From an uncultured Actinomycetes bacterium (GTDB taxonomy: Bacteria; Actinomycetota; Actinomycetes; Mycobacteriales; Mycobacteriaceae): a DNA stretch of 38,865 nt. The translations under genes were made by a program, and so were the position numbers. The stretch's first letter is position 1. Every line of letters starts with the position of its first letter. The DNA is taken from assembly GCA_903884065.1 (NCBI GenBank), contig CAISDL010000035.1, positions 1-38,865 on the forward strand, in the 5' to 3' direction. Below are positions 8,435 to 17,626 of this stretch, piece after piece. The notes below the pieces were generated by a model, which did not search any database, was not told the origin of the DNA, and saw only the letters and a program-made list of their open reading frames with translations.

Positions 8435-8902
8435 TCACAGCCGGCTCGCACTGTCCGCCGTGCCGTCCCCGTTGCCGTCGCTCAGCGTGAGGTCCCACCG
8501 GCCGTCGCCGTCGGTGTCGACGTAGCCGTCCGGAAAGGACCCGTCGGCGCCGGCCCGCAGCGCCCGGTCGGCAAGTCCGTCGCGGTCCACATCGCGAAAG
8601 CGGTCGATGAGGCCGTCGCCGTCGATATCGCCCGGCCCGGAGTGTTCGCCGCCGTCGAGGTCGAACCAGCGCAACTGCCGGCTGCCCGCGCCGCCGACCA
8701 TCCACGTGCCCGACCCGTCGTCGGTATAGGCCGCCTCGGGCACGCCGTCGTCGTCGAGGTCGAGGGTGGCGTGGTCGGCCAGACCGTCATCGTCGTCATC
8801 GCCGAGTACGTCGTCGAACAATCCGTCGCCGTCGAGGTCGATGTCGGGCTGGCCCGTCCATATCGATGCCGTTCCGTCGCCGGCGTCCAGGCAGTAATCC
8901 AT
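8435..8902 (-). CDS. Small acidic DxDxDG-repeat protein (Rv3906c-like), putative calcium binding
   Basis: 155 residues, strongly acidic, made largely of aspartate-rich loops: DIDLDGDGLFDD, DDDDDGLADH, DLDDDGVPEA, DIDGDGLIDRF, DVDRDGLADR, DTDGDGRWDL and DGNGDGTADS. This DxDxDG spacing is that of EF-hand, dockerin and thrombospondin type-3 calcium loops; here the repeats are close together without EF-hand helices, so a TSP3-like arrangement is more likely. There is a Trp-rich segment in the middle (GTWMVGG, LRWFDLDGGEHSG). No signal peptide or membrane helix is visible. As I recall, Rv3906c occupies the same place beside pcnA in M. tuberculosis. The ATG at 8902 gives MDYCLDAGDG. Calcium binding is inferred from the motifs, and the biological role is unknown. 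Confidence 0.8.
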   Translation of the reverse strand: MDYCLDAGDGTASIWTGQPDIDLDGDGLFDDVLGDDDDDGLADHATLDLDDDGVPEAAYTDDGSGTWMVGGAGSRQLRWFDLDGGEHSGPGDIDGDGLIDRFRDVDRDGLADRALRAGADGSFPDGYVDTDGDGRWDLTLSDGNGDGTADSASRL

Positions 8903-8945
8903 GCCGGATTAGACGGACTGACCGCCACCGGCGTTCCACGCCGAA

Positions 8946-10382
8946 TCAGGCTCTCGCGTTCCACCAGGACAGCAACTCGGCGGTGGCTTCCTCGCGGGAC
9001 AGCGGCCCCCGATCCAGCCTCAACTCCTTGAGATGGTTCCACGCCACACCGACCTGCGGGCCGGCCGGGATGCCGAGGATCTCCATGATGGCGTTGCCGT
9101 CGAGGTCCGGCCGAACCCGGGCTAGGTCCTCCTTGGCGGCCAACTCGGCGATCCGCTGCTCGAGGCTGTCGTAATTGGCCTGCAGCTTGGCGGCTCGGCG
9201 CTTGTTGCGGGTGGTGCAGTCGGCGCGCACCAGTTTGTGCAGCCGCGACAGCAGGGGGCCGGCGTCGGCGACGTAACGGCGTACCGCCGAGTCGGTCCAG
9301 CGGCCCTCCCCGTAGCCGTGGAACCGCAGGTGCAGATAGACCAACTGCGAGACGTCGTCGACCATCTGTTTGGAGTACTTCAGCGCCCGCATCCGTTTGC
9401 GAACCAGCTTGGCCCCGACAACCTCGTGGTGGTGGAAGCTCACCCCGCCGTCGGACTCGTGGCGCCGGGTGGCGGGCTTTCCGATGTCGTGCAGCAGCGC
9501 CGCCCACCGCAGCACCAGATCGGGGCCCGATTCACCCTCGAGTTCCACCGCCTGCCGCAACACCGTCAACGAGTGCTGGTAGACGTCCTTGTGCTGGTGG
9601 TGCTCGTCGATGGCCAGCCGCATGCCACCGACCTCGGGCACCACCACGTCGCCCATCCCGGTCTGCACCATCAGCTCGATGCCGACCACCGGGTCGGCCC
9701 CGAGCAGCATCTTGTCCAACTCGACGGCCACCCGTTCCACGGTGATCCGCTCCAACTGCGGTGCCATCTCGACGATGGCCTCACGCACCCGGTCGGCCAC
9801 GCCGAACTCCAGTTGGGAGACGAAACGGGCGGCGCGCAGCATCCGCAGCGGATCATCGCCGAAGGACATCGACGGCGCGGCCGGGGTGTCGAGCATCCGG
9901 CGGCGTACCGCGGCCAGACCGTCCAGCGGGTCCAGGAACTCCCCGGGCCCGTCGGCGGTGATGCGCACCGCCATGGCGTTGACGGTGAAGTCCCGGCGGA
10001 CCAGGTCGTCCTCCAGCCGATCGCCGAAGCGCACCTCGGGATTTCGCGACACCTGGTCGTAGCTGTCGGCCCGGAACGTCGTGATCTCCAGGCGATGGCC
10101 GGCCTTGCCGACGCCGACGGTCCCGAACTCGATCCCGGTGTCCCACATGGCGTCCGCCCAGGGCCGCACGATGTGCTGAATCTCCGCGGGCCGCGCGTCG
10201 GTGGTGAAGTCGAGGTCGGTGGTGAGCCGGCCCAACACCGCGTCGCGCACACTGCCGCCGACGAGGAAGAGGTTCCGGCCGGCCAGGGCGAACCGGCCAC
10301 CGATCTCACGGAGCACATGGCCGTGCAGATTGAGTGCGACAGCGGCGTGACGCAGCAGCTCGTCGTCGGTGGGGTCGGACAC
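8946..10382 (-). CDS. pcnA: CCA-adding tRNA nucleotidyltransferase
   Basis: 478-residue nucleotidyltransferase that builds or repairs the 3'-CCA end of tRNAs. The class II polymerase-beta head domain has GGSVRDAVLG (42-51) and the metal-binding pair in TTDLDFTTD (Asp56 and Asp58). The conserved FGTVGVG, RRDFTVNAMA and DDPLRMLRAARF segments follow, the last matching the RNA-binding region of CCA enzymes. An HD domain in the second half (HQHKDVYQHS, ALLHDIGKP, FHHHEVVGA) resembles bacterial enzymes with phosphohydrolase activity. The GTG at 10382 is chosen because similarity begins there and a -10 hexamer lies just upstream. The tRNA-Ile gene in this window lacks an encoded CCA, consistent with the need for this enzyme. 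The name pcnA (poly(A) polymerase) is the historical one. Confidence 0.95.
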   Translation of the reverse strand: MSDPTDDELLRHAAVALNLHGHVLREIGGRFALAGRNLFLVGGSVRDAVLGRLTTDLDFTTDARPAEIQHIVRPWADAMWDTGIEFGTVGVGKAGHRLEITTFRADSYDQVSRNPEVRFGDRLEDDLVRRDFTVNAMAVRITADGPGEFLDPLDGLAAVRRRMLDTPAAPSMSFGDDPLRMLRAARFVSQLEFGVADRVREAIVEMAPQLERITVERVAVELDKMLLGADPVVGIELMVQTGMGDVVVPEVGGMRLAIDEHHQHKDVYQHSLTVLRQAVELEGESGPDLVLRWAALLHDIGKPATRRHESDGGVSFHHHEVVGAKLVRKRMRALKYSKQMVDDVSQLVYLHLRFHGYGEGRWTDSAVRRYVADAGPLLSRLHKLVRADCTTRNKRRAAKLQANYDSLEQRIAELAAKEDLARVRPDLDGNAIMEILGIPAGPQVGVAWNHLKELRLDRGPLSREEATAELLSWWNARA

Positions 10383-10390
10383 GTCCGATG

Positions 10391-10396
10391 AGCCTA
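10391..10396 (-). promoter_or_regulatory. -10 element of pcnA, leaderless arrangement
   Basis: TAGGCT on the minus strand ends 8 nt before the GTG at 10382. The 78-nt divergent space between pcnA and mutT4 holds this element and the mutT4 one. No Shine-Dalgarno sequence is seen for either gene. Confidence 0.45.
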
Positions 10397-10447
10397 ATGC
10401 TCGCGGGGACCCGCGAGTGCACAGCGGGCGGTCATATCCGCGGCAGC

Positions 10448-10453
10448 TACCAT
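10448..10453 (+). promoter_or_regulatory. -10 element of mutT4, leaderless arrangement
   Basis: TACCAT fits TAnnnT and ends 7 nt before the GTG at 10461, placing the expected transcription start on the start codon. Confidence 0.5.
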
Positions 10454-10460
10454 CGCATGG

Positions 10461-11237
10461 GTGTCGGAGGGCGAAGGGGCCAAACCACGACGGCGCCGCG
10501 GTCGGCGCCGCGGGGGCCGTGCGGCAGGCCCACCGCCACAGACGACCGGGCCCGAGACCGCAAAGCCGTCTCGCCCCGCGGTGCCACCGGAAACCGCCTC
10601 CGAACAGGCCCCCTCGCAGCAGTCCCGCCAGCGCCGTCGTTCCTCGCCGCGGCTTCGGACCGTCCACGAGACCTCCGCCGGCGGACTGGTCATCGACGGT
10701 ATCGATCGGCCCCGCGAAGAGCAGGTCGCCGCCGTGATCGGCCGGATGGACCGGCGCGGACGGATGCTCTGGTCGCTGCCCAAGGGACATATCGAACAGG
10801 GCGAGACCGCCGAGCAGACCGCCATCCGGGAAGTCGCCGAGGAAACCGGCATCCACGGGCACGTCCTGGCCGCCCTCGGCAGCATCGACTACTGGTTCGT
10901 CACTGACGGCCGGCGCGTGCACAAGACCGTCCACCACTATCTGATGCGGTTCTCCGGCGGCGAACTCTGCGACGAGGACATCGAAGTCACCGAGGTGGCC
11001 TGGATTCCGGTGTCGGATCTGCCCCACAAACTCGCCTATGCCGACGAGCGCCGGCTGGCGAAAGTGGCCCACGAACTCATCGCGTTGCTGCAGTCCGACG
11101 GGCCGGCCGCTCTCCCGCCGCTGCCGCCGTCGGCACCGCGCCGCCGCCCCCAGACCCATTCCCACACCCGCAACCGGCCCTCCCCCGACGACGAGCCCGG
11201 CGAGCGCCGGTCGAACGGCAGCGGTCCGGGAGCGTGA
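10461..11237 (+). CDS. mutT4: NUDIX hydrolase MutT4
   Basis: 258 residues. The NUDIX domain spans about 68-205 with a complete NUDIX box from Gly109 to Ile131 ([23 protein letters not shown] reduces to G-x5-E-x7-REVAEETGI), which binds the divalent metal and catalyses hydrolysis of a nucleoside-diphosphate-linked substrate. It is one of the mycobacterial MutT paralogues (Rv3908). The N-terminus ([11 protein letters not shown]) and the C-terminal tail ([14 protein letters not shown]) are strongly basic and probably disordered. GTG 10461 is the first possible start and is preceded by a -10. The stop codon overlaps the start of the next gene (GTGA, 11234-11237), so the first three genes of this run are probably translationally coupled. 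The true substrate has to be measured. Confidence 0.93.
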   Translation: MSEGEGAKPRRRRGRRRGGRAAGPPPQTTGPETAKPSRPAVPPETASEQAPSQQSRQRRRSSPRLRTVHETSAGGLVIDGIDRPREEQVAAVIGRMDRRGRMLWSLPKGHIEQGETAEQTAIREVAEETGIHGHVLAALGSIDYWFVTDGRRVHKTVHHYLMRFSGGELCDEDIEVTEVAWIPVSDLPHKLAYADERRLAKVAHELIALLQSDGPAALPPLPPSAPRRRPQTHSHTRNRPSPDDEPGERRSNGSGPGA

Positions 11238-13525
11238 CGGTGCCGCTGCGGCTGCCGGGGATCGCGGCGATCCTCGCCCTGCTCGCCCTGCTCTGCGCCG
11301 CGCCGATCACCGTGGCCGAACCCGACCCCGGCACGCTGCTCACGGTGCGGGTCGACAGCGTCACCCCGGATGTCGTCACCACCTCGAGCGAGCCCACCGT
11401 CACCGTCACCGCAACGGTCACCAACGTCGGCGACCGGGCTGTCCGCGACGTCGCGGCGCGCCTGGAGCACGGCCCTGCGGTGACGTCGTCGAGCGCCTTG
11501 CGCACCAGCTTGTACATCGGCGGTCAGTTCGAGCCGGTCGGCGACTTCGTCGCTGTCACAGGACAACTCGACCGGGGGCAGGCAGCGGGCGTGTCCTTCA
11601 CCGTGCCGATTCGCGCTTCCGGGCCGGAACCGTCGCTGGGTATCGACGCCCCCGGTGTCTATCCGATCCTGGCGACCATCGACGGCACGCCCGAAGACAG
11701 CGAACCGACCCGGCTCGACGAGGCCCGGTTCCTGCTCCCGGTCACCGGGGTCCCGCCCGATCCGTCCTCGCCCACCGGCAACACACTGACCGACGTCGTC
11801 GCCCCGGACACCACCAGTCCGGTCGCGGTGACCATGCTCTGGCCGCTGGCGGACAAGCCGCGGCTGGCACCCGGGGTACCGGGAGGCACCAACCCCGTCC
11901 GATTGATGAACGACGACCTGGCCGTGTCGCTGGCCGCGGGCGGCCGGCTCGACAGCCTGCTGGGCGCCGCGGAGTTCGCCACCAGTCCGGGCGCCATCGA
12001 CCCGGCCGCCGGGATCGACCGGGCACTGTGTCTGGCGGTGGATCCGGACCTGCTGGTGACGGTCAACGCCATGACCGCCGGCTACGTGGTGGCCGATGCC
12101 CCCAACGGACTGGGCACCGCAGCCCACCCGGGCACCGGGCAGGGGGCCGCGACGGCGTGGCTGGACCGCCTGCGCGGCCTGGCGCGACGGATGTGCGTGA
12201 CGGCCACCCCCTACGCGCAGGCCGACCTGGCGGCGCTGCAACGGGTCGGCGACGCCCGCCTCGGCGCTGCCGCCACCACCACCGCCGCCGATATCGTCGA
12301 CAAGATCCTGGGCGTCACGTCGGTCCGGGGCGCGACCGTGCTCGGCGACGGGCCGCTGACCGCGGCCGCCGTCGAACTGCTCGACAGTCAGGGCCCGACC
12401 GTCGCCATCACCGCCGAACCCGCCGACGCCGACCTCACGGTGCGCCGGCTGTCCGACAACGTCGTCATGGCGCCGTTCGACCCTGCCGTCGGCGCCGCGC
12501 TGGCCGGCGTCGGCACCGACCCGGCCATTCCGGGCTACCTCGACGAGACCGAGACCGCCCCGGTCGCCCACGACTCCCCGGTGGCCCGGCGCCAGGATGC
12601 GGTGGGAGCCATCGTGTGGCGGGCCCTGCAGCCGTCGGCCCAACCGCGCACCCAGATCCTGTTGCCTCCGCTGAAGTGGAGCCCGCAGCCCGACGACGCC
12701 CGGGCCATCATCTCCGCGCTGGCCAACGCCATGCGCGGCGGACTGGCCAAACCCCGGCCGCTGACCGCGGTGATCTCGGAGGCCGCGGCGCCGCCGTCGT
12801 CCGAGGACTCCGATTTCGCGCTTCCCGACGATGCGGCGCCCCGGTTCGACGACGACGTCATCGACACCATCCGTGCGGCGGTGGCCCGCCAGTGGGCTCT
12901 GACCGCGGCACTGACCACCGACGCCCGCACCGGGCTGACCGGTCTGGCGTACACCGCCCCGCTGCGCGAGGACATGCTGCGGGCGTTGAGCCAGACGGAG
13001 CCGCCCGCCGGCCGCAACGACATTGCGCGTCAGCGCCTCGCCGTGACGACCGCGACCGTCGAAGACCTTTTCGGGGCGGTCAGCATCGTCAGCCCCGGCG
13101 ATTCCTACACGTTGGCCACCGAACGCAGCGCGCTGCCACTGGCACTTCGCAACGATCTGGCCGTGCCGATCCGGGTACGGCTGGAAGTCGACGTCCCGCC
13201 CGGCATGACCGTGACCGACGTCGGCGAACAGGAGGTGCCACCGGGATATCTGCCCCTGCGGATCCCGGTCGAGGTCCACATCACCCAGCGCGTCGCCGTC
13301 GACGTCACGCTGCGCACGCCCGACGGGGTTCAGCTCGGCGAGGCGGTCCGGCTGTCGGTCCACTCCAATGCGTACGGCAAGCTACTGTTCGCCATCACAC
13401 TGGCCGGCGGCGGCGTGCTCGCGCTGCTGGTCGGCCGCAGGCTCTACCACCGGTTCCGCGGCCAGCCCGACCGGGCCGACCTCGACCGGCCCCGGCACCG
13501 CCACCGTCCGCGGGAGGACCGATGA
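11234..13525 (+). CDS. Large exported single-pass membrane protein, DUF6049 type (Rv3909-like)
   Basis: 763 residues. An N-terminal signal sequence ([24 protein letters not shown]) exports a long extracytoplasmic region that starts with a beta-sandwich-like segment ([27 protein letters not shown]), as in adhesion or NEAT/CARDB-like domains. Near the C-terminus a second such segment ([29 protein letters not shown]) precedes one transmembrane helix ([21 protein letters not shown]) and a short basic cytoplasmic tail. It overlaps mutT4 (GTGA) and mviN (ATGA) by 4 nt each. Its fixed position in front of mviN in actinobacteria suggests a role linked to lipid II flipping or cell-wall assembly; no enzymatic motif is visible. 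Confidence 0.88.
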   Translation: MTVPLRLPGIAAILALLALLCAAPITVAEPDPGTLLTVRVDSVTPDVVTTSSEPTVTVTATVTNVGDRAVRDVAARLEHGPAVTSSSALRTSLYIGGQFEPVGDFVAVTGQLDRGQAAGVSFTVPIRASGPEPSLGIDAPGVYPILATIDGTPEDSEPTRLDEARFLLPVTGVPPDPSSPTGNTLTDVVAPDTTSPVAVTMLWPLADKPRLAPGVPGGTNPVRLMNDDLAVSLAAGGRLDSLLGAAEFATSPGAIDPAAGIDRALCLAVDPDLLVTVNAMTAGYVVADAPNGLGTAAHPGTGQGAATAWLDRLRGLARRMCVTATPYAQADLAALQRVGDARLGAAATTTAADIVDKILGVTSVRGATVLGDGPLTAAAVELLDSQGPTVAITAEPADADLTVRRLSDNVVMAPFDPAVGAALAGVGTDPAIPGYLDETETAPVAHDSPVARRQDAVGAIVWRALQPSAQPRTQILLPPLKWSPQPDDARAIISALANAMRGGLAKPRPLTAVISEAAAPPSSEDSDFALPDDAAPRFDDDVIDTIRAAVARQWALTAALTTDARTGLTGLAYTAPLREDMLRALSQTEPPAGRNDIARQRLAVTTATVEDLFGAVSIVSPGDSYTLATERSALPLALRNDLAVPIRVRLEVDVPPGMTVTDVGEQEVPPGYLPLRIPVEVHITQRVAVDVTLRTPDGVQLGEAVRLSVHSNAYGKLLFAITLAGGGVLALLVGRRLYHRFRGQPDRADLDRPRHRHRPREDR

Positions 13526-16500
13526 CGCCGCAGCCGCAGACCCGGCCGGCGCGCGAGGAACTCTCCGACGCCGCGGTGGTGTCCCGCTCCTGGGGTATGG
13601 CCCTGGCGACTCTGGTCAGCCGAATCACCGGCTTCGTCCGGATCGTGCTGCTGGCCGCCATCCTCGGCGCCGCGTTGTCCAGCGCGTTCACGGTCGCCAA
13701 TCAACTGCCCAACCTGATCGCCGCGCTGGTCCTGGAGGCCACCTTCACCGCGATCTTCGTCCCGGTGCTGGCCCGCGCCGAGCGCGACGACCCCGACGGT
13801 GGTGAGGCATTCGTCCGGCGGTTGGTGACTCTGGCGACCACGCTGCTGCTGGTGGCCACCGCGGTGTCGGTGGCCGCCGCTCCGCTGCTGGTGCGATTGA
13901 TGCTCGGCGGCGATCCGAAGGTCAACGAAGCGCTGACCATCGCGTTCGCCTACCTGCTGGTGCCGCAGGTGATCTTCTACGGTCTCTCGTCGGTGTTCAT
14001 GGCGATCCTGAACAACCGCAACGTGTTCGGTCCGCCGGCGTGGGCGCCGGTGGTCAACAACGTCGTCGCGATCGCCACCCTCGGGCTGTATCTCATCGTG
14101 CCGGGACAGCTTTCGGTCGACCCGGTGCGGATGGGCAACGCGAAGCTGCTGGTGCTCGGCATCGGGACCACCCTCGGAGTGGTGGCACAGACCGCCGTGC
14201 TGCTGGTCGCCATCCGGCGCGAACGCGTGAGCCTGCGCCCGCTGTGGGGCATCGACGACCGGCTCAAGCGCTTCGGCACGATGGCGGCCGCCATGGTGCT
14301 CTATGTGCTGATCAGCCAAGTCGGCCTGGTCGTCGGCACCCAGATCGCCAGTACCGCCGCGGCGTCCGGGCCGGCGATCTACACCTACGCCTGGCTGGTT
14401 CTGCAACTGCCGTTCGGGATGATCGGCGTGACGATCCTGACCGTGGTGATGCCTCGGCTGAGCCGTAACGCCGCCGCCGACGACACCCCTGCCGTCATCG
14501 CGGACCTGTCGCTGGCCACCCGGCTGACCATGGTCACCCTCGTCCCGGCGGTGGCTTTCATGACCGTCGCCGGCCCGGCCATCGGCAGTGCCCTGTTCGC
14601 CTACGGGAAGTTCGGCGAAGTCGACGCCAACTACCTGGGGATCGCCATCTCGCTGTCGGCGTTCACCCTCATCCCCTACGCCCTGGTGCTGCTGCAACTG
14701 CGCGTCTTCTACGCCCGCGACGATCCGTGGACGCCGATCCTGATGATCGTGGTGATCACGGCCGTCAAGATCGTCGCCTCACTGCTGGCACCGCACCTGA
14801 CCGACGACCCTGAGTTGGTGGCCGGCTACCTGGGCACCGCCAACGGCGTCGGGTTCGTCGCCGGCGCGGTGCTGGGCCATGTGCTGCTTCGGCGCTCCCT
14901 GCGCCCTCCTGGCGGCGCGACGATCGGGTCCGGCCGGCTGTGGGAACCGGCGGTGGTTCGCACAATCCTGGCGACGACGGCGGCGTCGGTCCTCGCGGCG
15001 CTCGTGGCCGGCGCCGTCGACCGGTTGCTGGACCTCGATCAGAGGCTGACCGTGCACGGCGGCGGCGCGGGCTCGATGGTGCGACTGATGATCCTCGCCG
15101 CGGTGATGCTGCCGGTGCTGGCCGCGGTGATGCTGGCCGCCCGGGTGCCCGACGCGCTCGCCGGATGGGGGGCGGTGCGGCGACGATTCGGACGCCGGCG
15201 GGCGGTATCCGCCTCGCCAGCGAACTCACATCTGCCCCACAAGCATCAACAAGTCCCGTACCCTGAGACCGGCCGAACGGCGCACGTCGCCGCCCTATCG
15301 ACAGCGAAAGGACCGGAGCTGAGCGATCAACCGCCGGCCGCCCCGTCTGCCGGCCCCCCCGACGACGCGACCACGAAGATTCCGCGCCGGGCTGCTGACG
15401 ACTTCCAGCCAGACGTCGCCGCCGAATACCCGGGCGAAGCGCCGCGTCCCGCCGGCCGCCACGAGGCGCGCGCCGCCCTGCCGATCAGCCCGGGTGCCAC
15501 CGTCGCCGACGGGCGCTACCGGCTGCTGGCTTTCCACGGAGGCCCGGCCGGCCTGCAGTTCTGGCAGGCCCTCGACACCTCGCTGGACCGGCAGGTCGCG
15601 CTCACCTTCGTCGACCCCGAGCGCAACCTGCCCGACGAGCAGGTCGAGGAGATCCTCTCCCGCACACAGCAATTGAGCCAGATCCAGCGACCCGGACTGG
15701 CCCGGGTTCTGGACGTCACCTCCGTCAGCAACGGCAGCGGACTGGTCGTCGCCGAATGGATCCGGGGCGGCTCGCTCAAGGAGGTCGCCGCCACCTCGCC
15801 GTCGGCCCTCGGTGGCGCCCGCGCGATCCAGGCGCTGTCGGCGGCAGCCCACGAGGCGCACCAGGCCGGGGTGGCGCTGTCGGTGGATCACCCCGCCCGC
15901 ATCCGCGTCAGCATCGACGGCGACGTGGCGCTGGCCTTCCCCGCGACCCTGTCGGATGCGACGCCCGCCGACGACGTCCGTGGCATCGGCGCGGCACTGT
16001 ATGCGTTGCTGGTGGACCGCTGGCCGCTACCCGAGAGCGGCGTGCCCAGTGGCATGAGGCGTGCCGACACCGGTCCGTCGGGTGAGCCGATCGAACCCCG
16101 CGCGATCAACGGCGCGATCCCGTTCCAGATCAGCACTGCGGCGGTGCGCGCGGTCGAACCGGGCGGCGGGATCAGCACCGCGCCCACGCTGCTGCATCTG
16201 CTCAGGCAGGCGACCGCGTCGGCCGACCGCATCGAACAGACCGGCGCCCCCACCCAGGCGGCGCCGGTGGTGCCGCCGGCGGCGCAGCGGGACCGGCCGC
16301 GGCAGGCTCCGGCCGCCAAGCCGCCCGCTCCGCAGACGCCGAAGGATCCGGCCGCCCTGGCGCAACGCCGGCGCAAACTGCTCATCGGCGCAGGAGTCGG
16401 CGCAGGCATCCTCGCCATCGCCCTGGTGGTTCTGGCCTCGTTGCTCGGCCGCATCTTCGGTGACGTGGGCGGTGGACTCAAGAGCGATCAGCTGGGGTTG

Positions 16501-16989
16501 AACACCACCACGTCCTCTGGCAAGGAGGCGTCCGGACCGCTTGTGAAACCTGTTGGCGCGACGGTCTTCTCGCCTCAGGGCGGAGCCGACGCCCCCAACC
16601 TCGCCGGGCTGGCCATCGACGGAGACCCGGCGACGGTCTGGCCGACCGACACCTACACCGACCCGGTTCCCTTCCCGGGCTTCAAGAACGGCGTCGGGCT
16701 GATGCTCCAACTTCCCGAGCCCACGGTGGTCGGCAGCCTCACCGTCGGGGTGTCCAGCACGGGAACCCAGGTCGAGATCCGCTCGGCCTCCACCTCGAGC
16801 CCGGCCACCCTCGAGGACACCACCCTGCTGACCGGGCCCACCCTGCTCAAGCCGGGGACCAACACGATCGCGGTTCCGGCCGGGCAGCCCACGTCCAACC
16901 TGCTGGTGTGGATCTCGACAATGGGCCAGACCGGCGGCAAGAGTCGCACCGACGTCTCCGAGATCACCGTCCGCGCCGCCGCATCCTGA
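13522..16989 (+). CDS. mviN: MurJ/MviN lipid II flippase with C-terminal pseudokinase and extracytoplasmic domain
   Basis: 1155 residues. Residues about 20-555 are a MATE-like flippase domain of the MurJ family (many transmembrane helices; LATLVSRITGFVRIVLLAAILG and NQLPNLIAALVLEATFTAIFVPV near the start) that moves lipid II across the membrane. From about residue 660 there is a kinase-like domain (GRYRLLAFHGGPAG and onwards) in which the VAxK lysine is replaced (VALTFVD), and recognisable HRD and DFG catalytic motifs are absent, so it is a pseudokinase. A Pro-rich linker leads to a transmembrane helix (LLIGAGVGAGILAIALVVLASLL, about 950-975) and an extracytoplasmic discoidin-like domain (AIDGDPATVWPTDTY). 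In M. tuberculosis the pseudokinase is phosphorylated by PknB and recruits FhaA. The start overlaps the preceding stop (ATGA); the frame is open upstream to 11038, but that part is a shadow of the two preceding genes. Confidence 0.95.
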   Translation: MTPQPQTRPAREELSDAAVVSRSWGMALATLVSRITGFVRIVLLAAILGAALSSAFTVANQLPNLIAALVLEATFTAIFVPVLARAERDDPDGGEAFVRRLVTLATTLLLVATAVSVAAAPLLVRLMLGGDPKVNEALTIAFAYLLVPQVIFYGLSSVFMAILNNRNVFGPPAWAPVVNNVVAIATLGLYLIVPGQLSVDPVRMGNAKLLVLGIGTTLGVVAQTAVLLVAIRRERVSLRPLWGIDDRLKRFGTMAAAMVLYVLISQVGLVVGTQIASTAAASGPAIYTYAWLVLQLPFGMIGVTILTVVMPRLSRNAAADDTPAVIADLSLATRLTMVTLVPAVAFMTVAGPAIGSALFAYGKFGEVDANYLGIAISLSAFTLIPYALVLLQLRVFYARDDPWTPILMIVVITAVKIVASLLAPHLTDDPELVAGYLGTANGVGFVAGAVLGHVLLRRSLRPPGGATIGSGRLWEPAVVRTILATTAASVLAALVAGAVDRLLDLDQRLTVHGGGAGSMVRLMILAAVMLPVLAAVMLAARVPDALAGWGAVRRRFGRRRAVSASPANSHLPHKHQQVPYPETGRTAHVAALSTAKGPELSDQPPAAPSAGPPDDATTKIPRRAADDFQPDVAAEYPGEAPRPAGRHEARAALPISPGATVADGRYRLLAFHGGPAGLQFWQALDTSLDRQVALTFVDPERNLPDEQVEEILSRTQQLSQIQRPGLARVLDVTSVSNGSGLVVAEWIRGGSLKEVAATSPSALGGARAIQALSAAAHEAHQAGVALSVDHPARIRVSIDGDVALAFPATLSDATPADDVRGIGAALYALLVDRWPLPESGVPSGMRRADTGPSGEPIEPRAINGAIPFQISTAAVRAVEPGGGISTAPTLLHLLRQATASADRIEQTGAPTQAAPVVPPAAQRDRPRQAPAAKPPAPQTPKDPAALAQRRRKLLIGAGVGAGILAIALVVLASLLGRIFGDVGGGLKSDQLGLNTTTSSGKEASGPLVKPVGATVFSPQGGADAPNLAGLAIDGDPATVWPTDTYTDPVPFPGFKNGVGLMLQLPEPTVVGSLTVGVSSTGTQVEIRSASTSSPATLEDTTLLTGPTLLKPGTNTIAVPAGQPTSNLLVWISTMGQTGGKSRTDVSEITVRAAAS

Positions 16990-17029
16990 TCCACGGCGAA
17001 GGTGAAGTGCCGGCGCCGCGCGGCGTGGC

Positions 17030-17035
17030 TAACGT
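17030..17035 (+). promoter_or_regulatory. Possible -10 element of sigM
   Basis: TAACGT fits TAnnnT and ends 8 nt before the GTG at 17044. If used, it fixes the shorter sigM start and a leaderless message. A SigM-dependent (ECF type) promoter was looked for, and no clear one was found. Confidence 0.35.
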
Positions 17036-17043
17036 CCGCTTTC

Positions 17044-17610
17044 GTGTCCAGCACCTGCACCGCAGTCCGAACCTGTCTGGCTACCGACGCCGAGCTGCTC
17101 CGTGCGCACGCCGCCGGTGAGCGCCACGCATTCGAGGAACTGTTCCGCCGGCACCGCCACCGGTTGTACCGCGTGGCCCGTCAGCGCAGCCTGACCGACG
17201 AGGACGCCGACGACGCGGTCCAGGAGGCCATGCTGGCCGCCCACCGCTCGGCCGGTTCCTTCCGGTATGACGCCTCGGTCGGAAGCTGGCTGCACCGCAT
17301 CGTGGTCAATGCCTGTCAGGACCGCCTGCGGCACAACGCAATTCGTCCCACAACCGCGCTGACCGATGACGGCTGCGTCCAGGTCACCGACCGGACCGCC
17401 GAACTGGAGACCGCACTGCTGGTGCGGCAGGCTCTGTTGCGACTACCCGTCGACCAACGCAGTGCGGTGGTCGCCGTCGACATGCAGGGCTACTCGGTCG
17501 CCGACGCGGCGGCACTGCTTCATGTCGCCGAAGGCACCATCAAGAGCCGCCGAGCACGCGCCCGGGCACGGCTCGCCGTGCTGCTGTGTGGCCTTAGTCC
17601 CGCCGCGTGA
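17044..17610 (+). CDS. sigM: ECF RNA polymerase sigma factor SigM
   Basis: ECF sigma factor of 188 residues. Region 2 runs from DAELLRAHAAGERHAFEELFRRH through DADDAVQEAMLAAHRSAGSFRY to SWLHRIVVNACQDRLR. Region 4 runs from LLRLPVDQRSAVVAVDMQGYSVADAAALL to EGTIKSRRARARARLA and recognises the -35 element. The match to mycobacterial SigM (Rv3911) is strong, and the position after mviN and before trxB is the same. The start is uncertain: the GTG at 17044 gives a usual length and has a possible -10 before it, while the GTG at 17002 would add 14 residues. The neighbouring anti-sigma gene looks truncated, so control of SigM may differ from other mycobacteria. Confidence 0.92.
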   Translation: MSSTCTAVRTCLATDAELLRAHAAGERHAFEELFRRHRHRLYRVARQRSLTDEDADDAVQEAMLAAHRSAGSFRYDASVGSWLHRIVVNACQDRLRHNAIRPTTALTDDGCVQVTDRTAELETALLVRQALLRLPVDQRSAVVAVDMQGYSVADAAALLHVAEGTIKSRRARARARLAVLLCGLSPAA

Positions 17611-17626
17611 CCGGCACACTGGACAG

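Noticed and set aside
11036..13363. 775-residue open frame antisense to the Rv3909-like gene
   Set aside because: Shadow of the sense gene, with biased His/Arg/Gly composition and no recognisable domain.
11038..13521. Upstream extension of mviN that would give 1983 residues
   Set aside because: It reads the mutT4 and Rv3909-like genes in another frame; the ATGA overlap at 13522 is the natural start.
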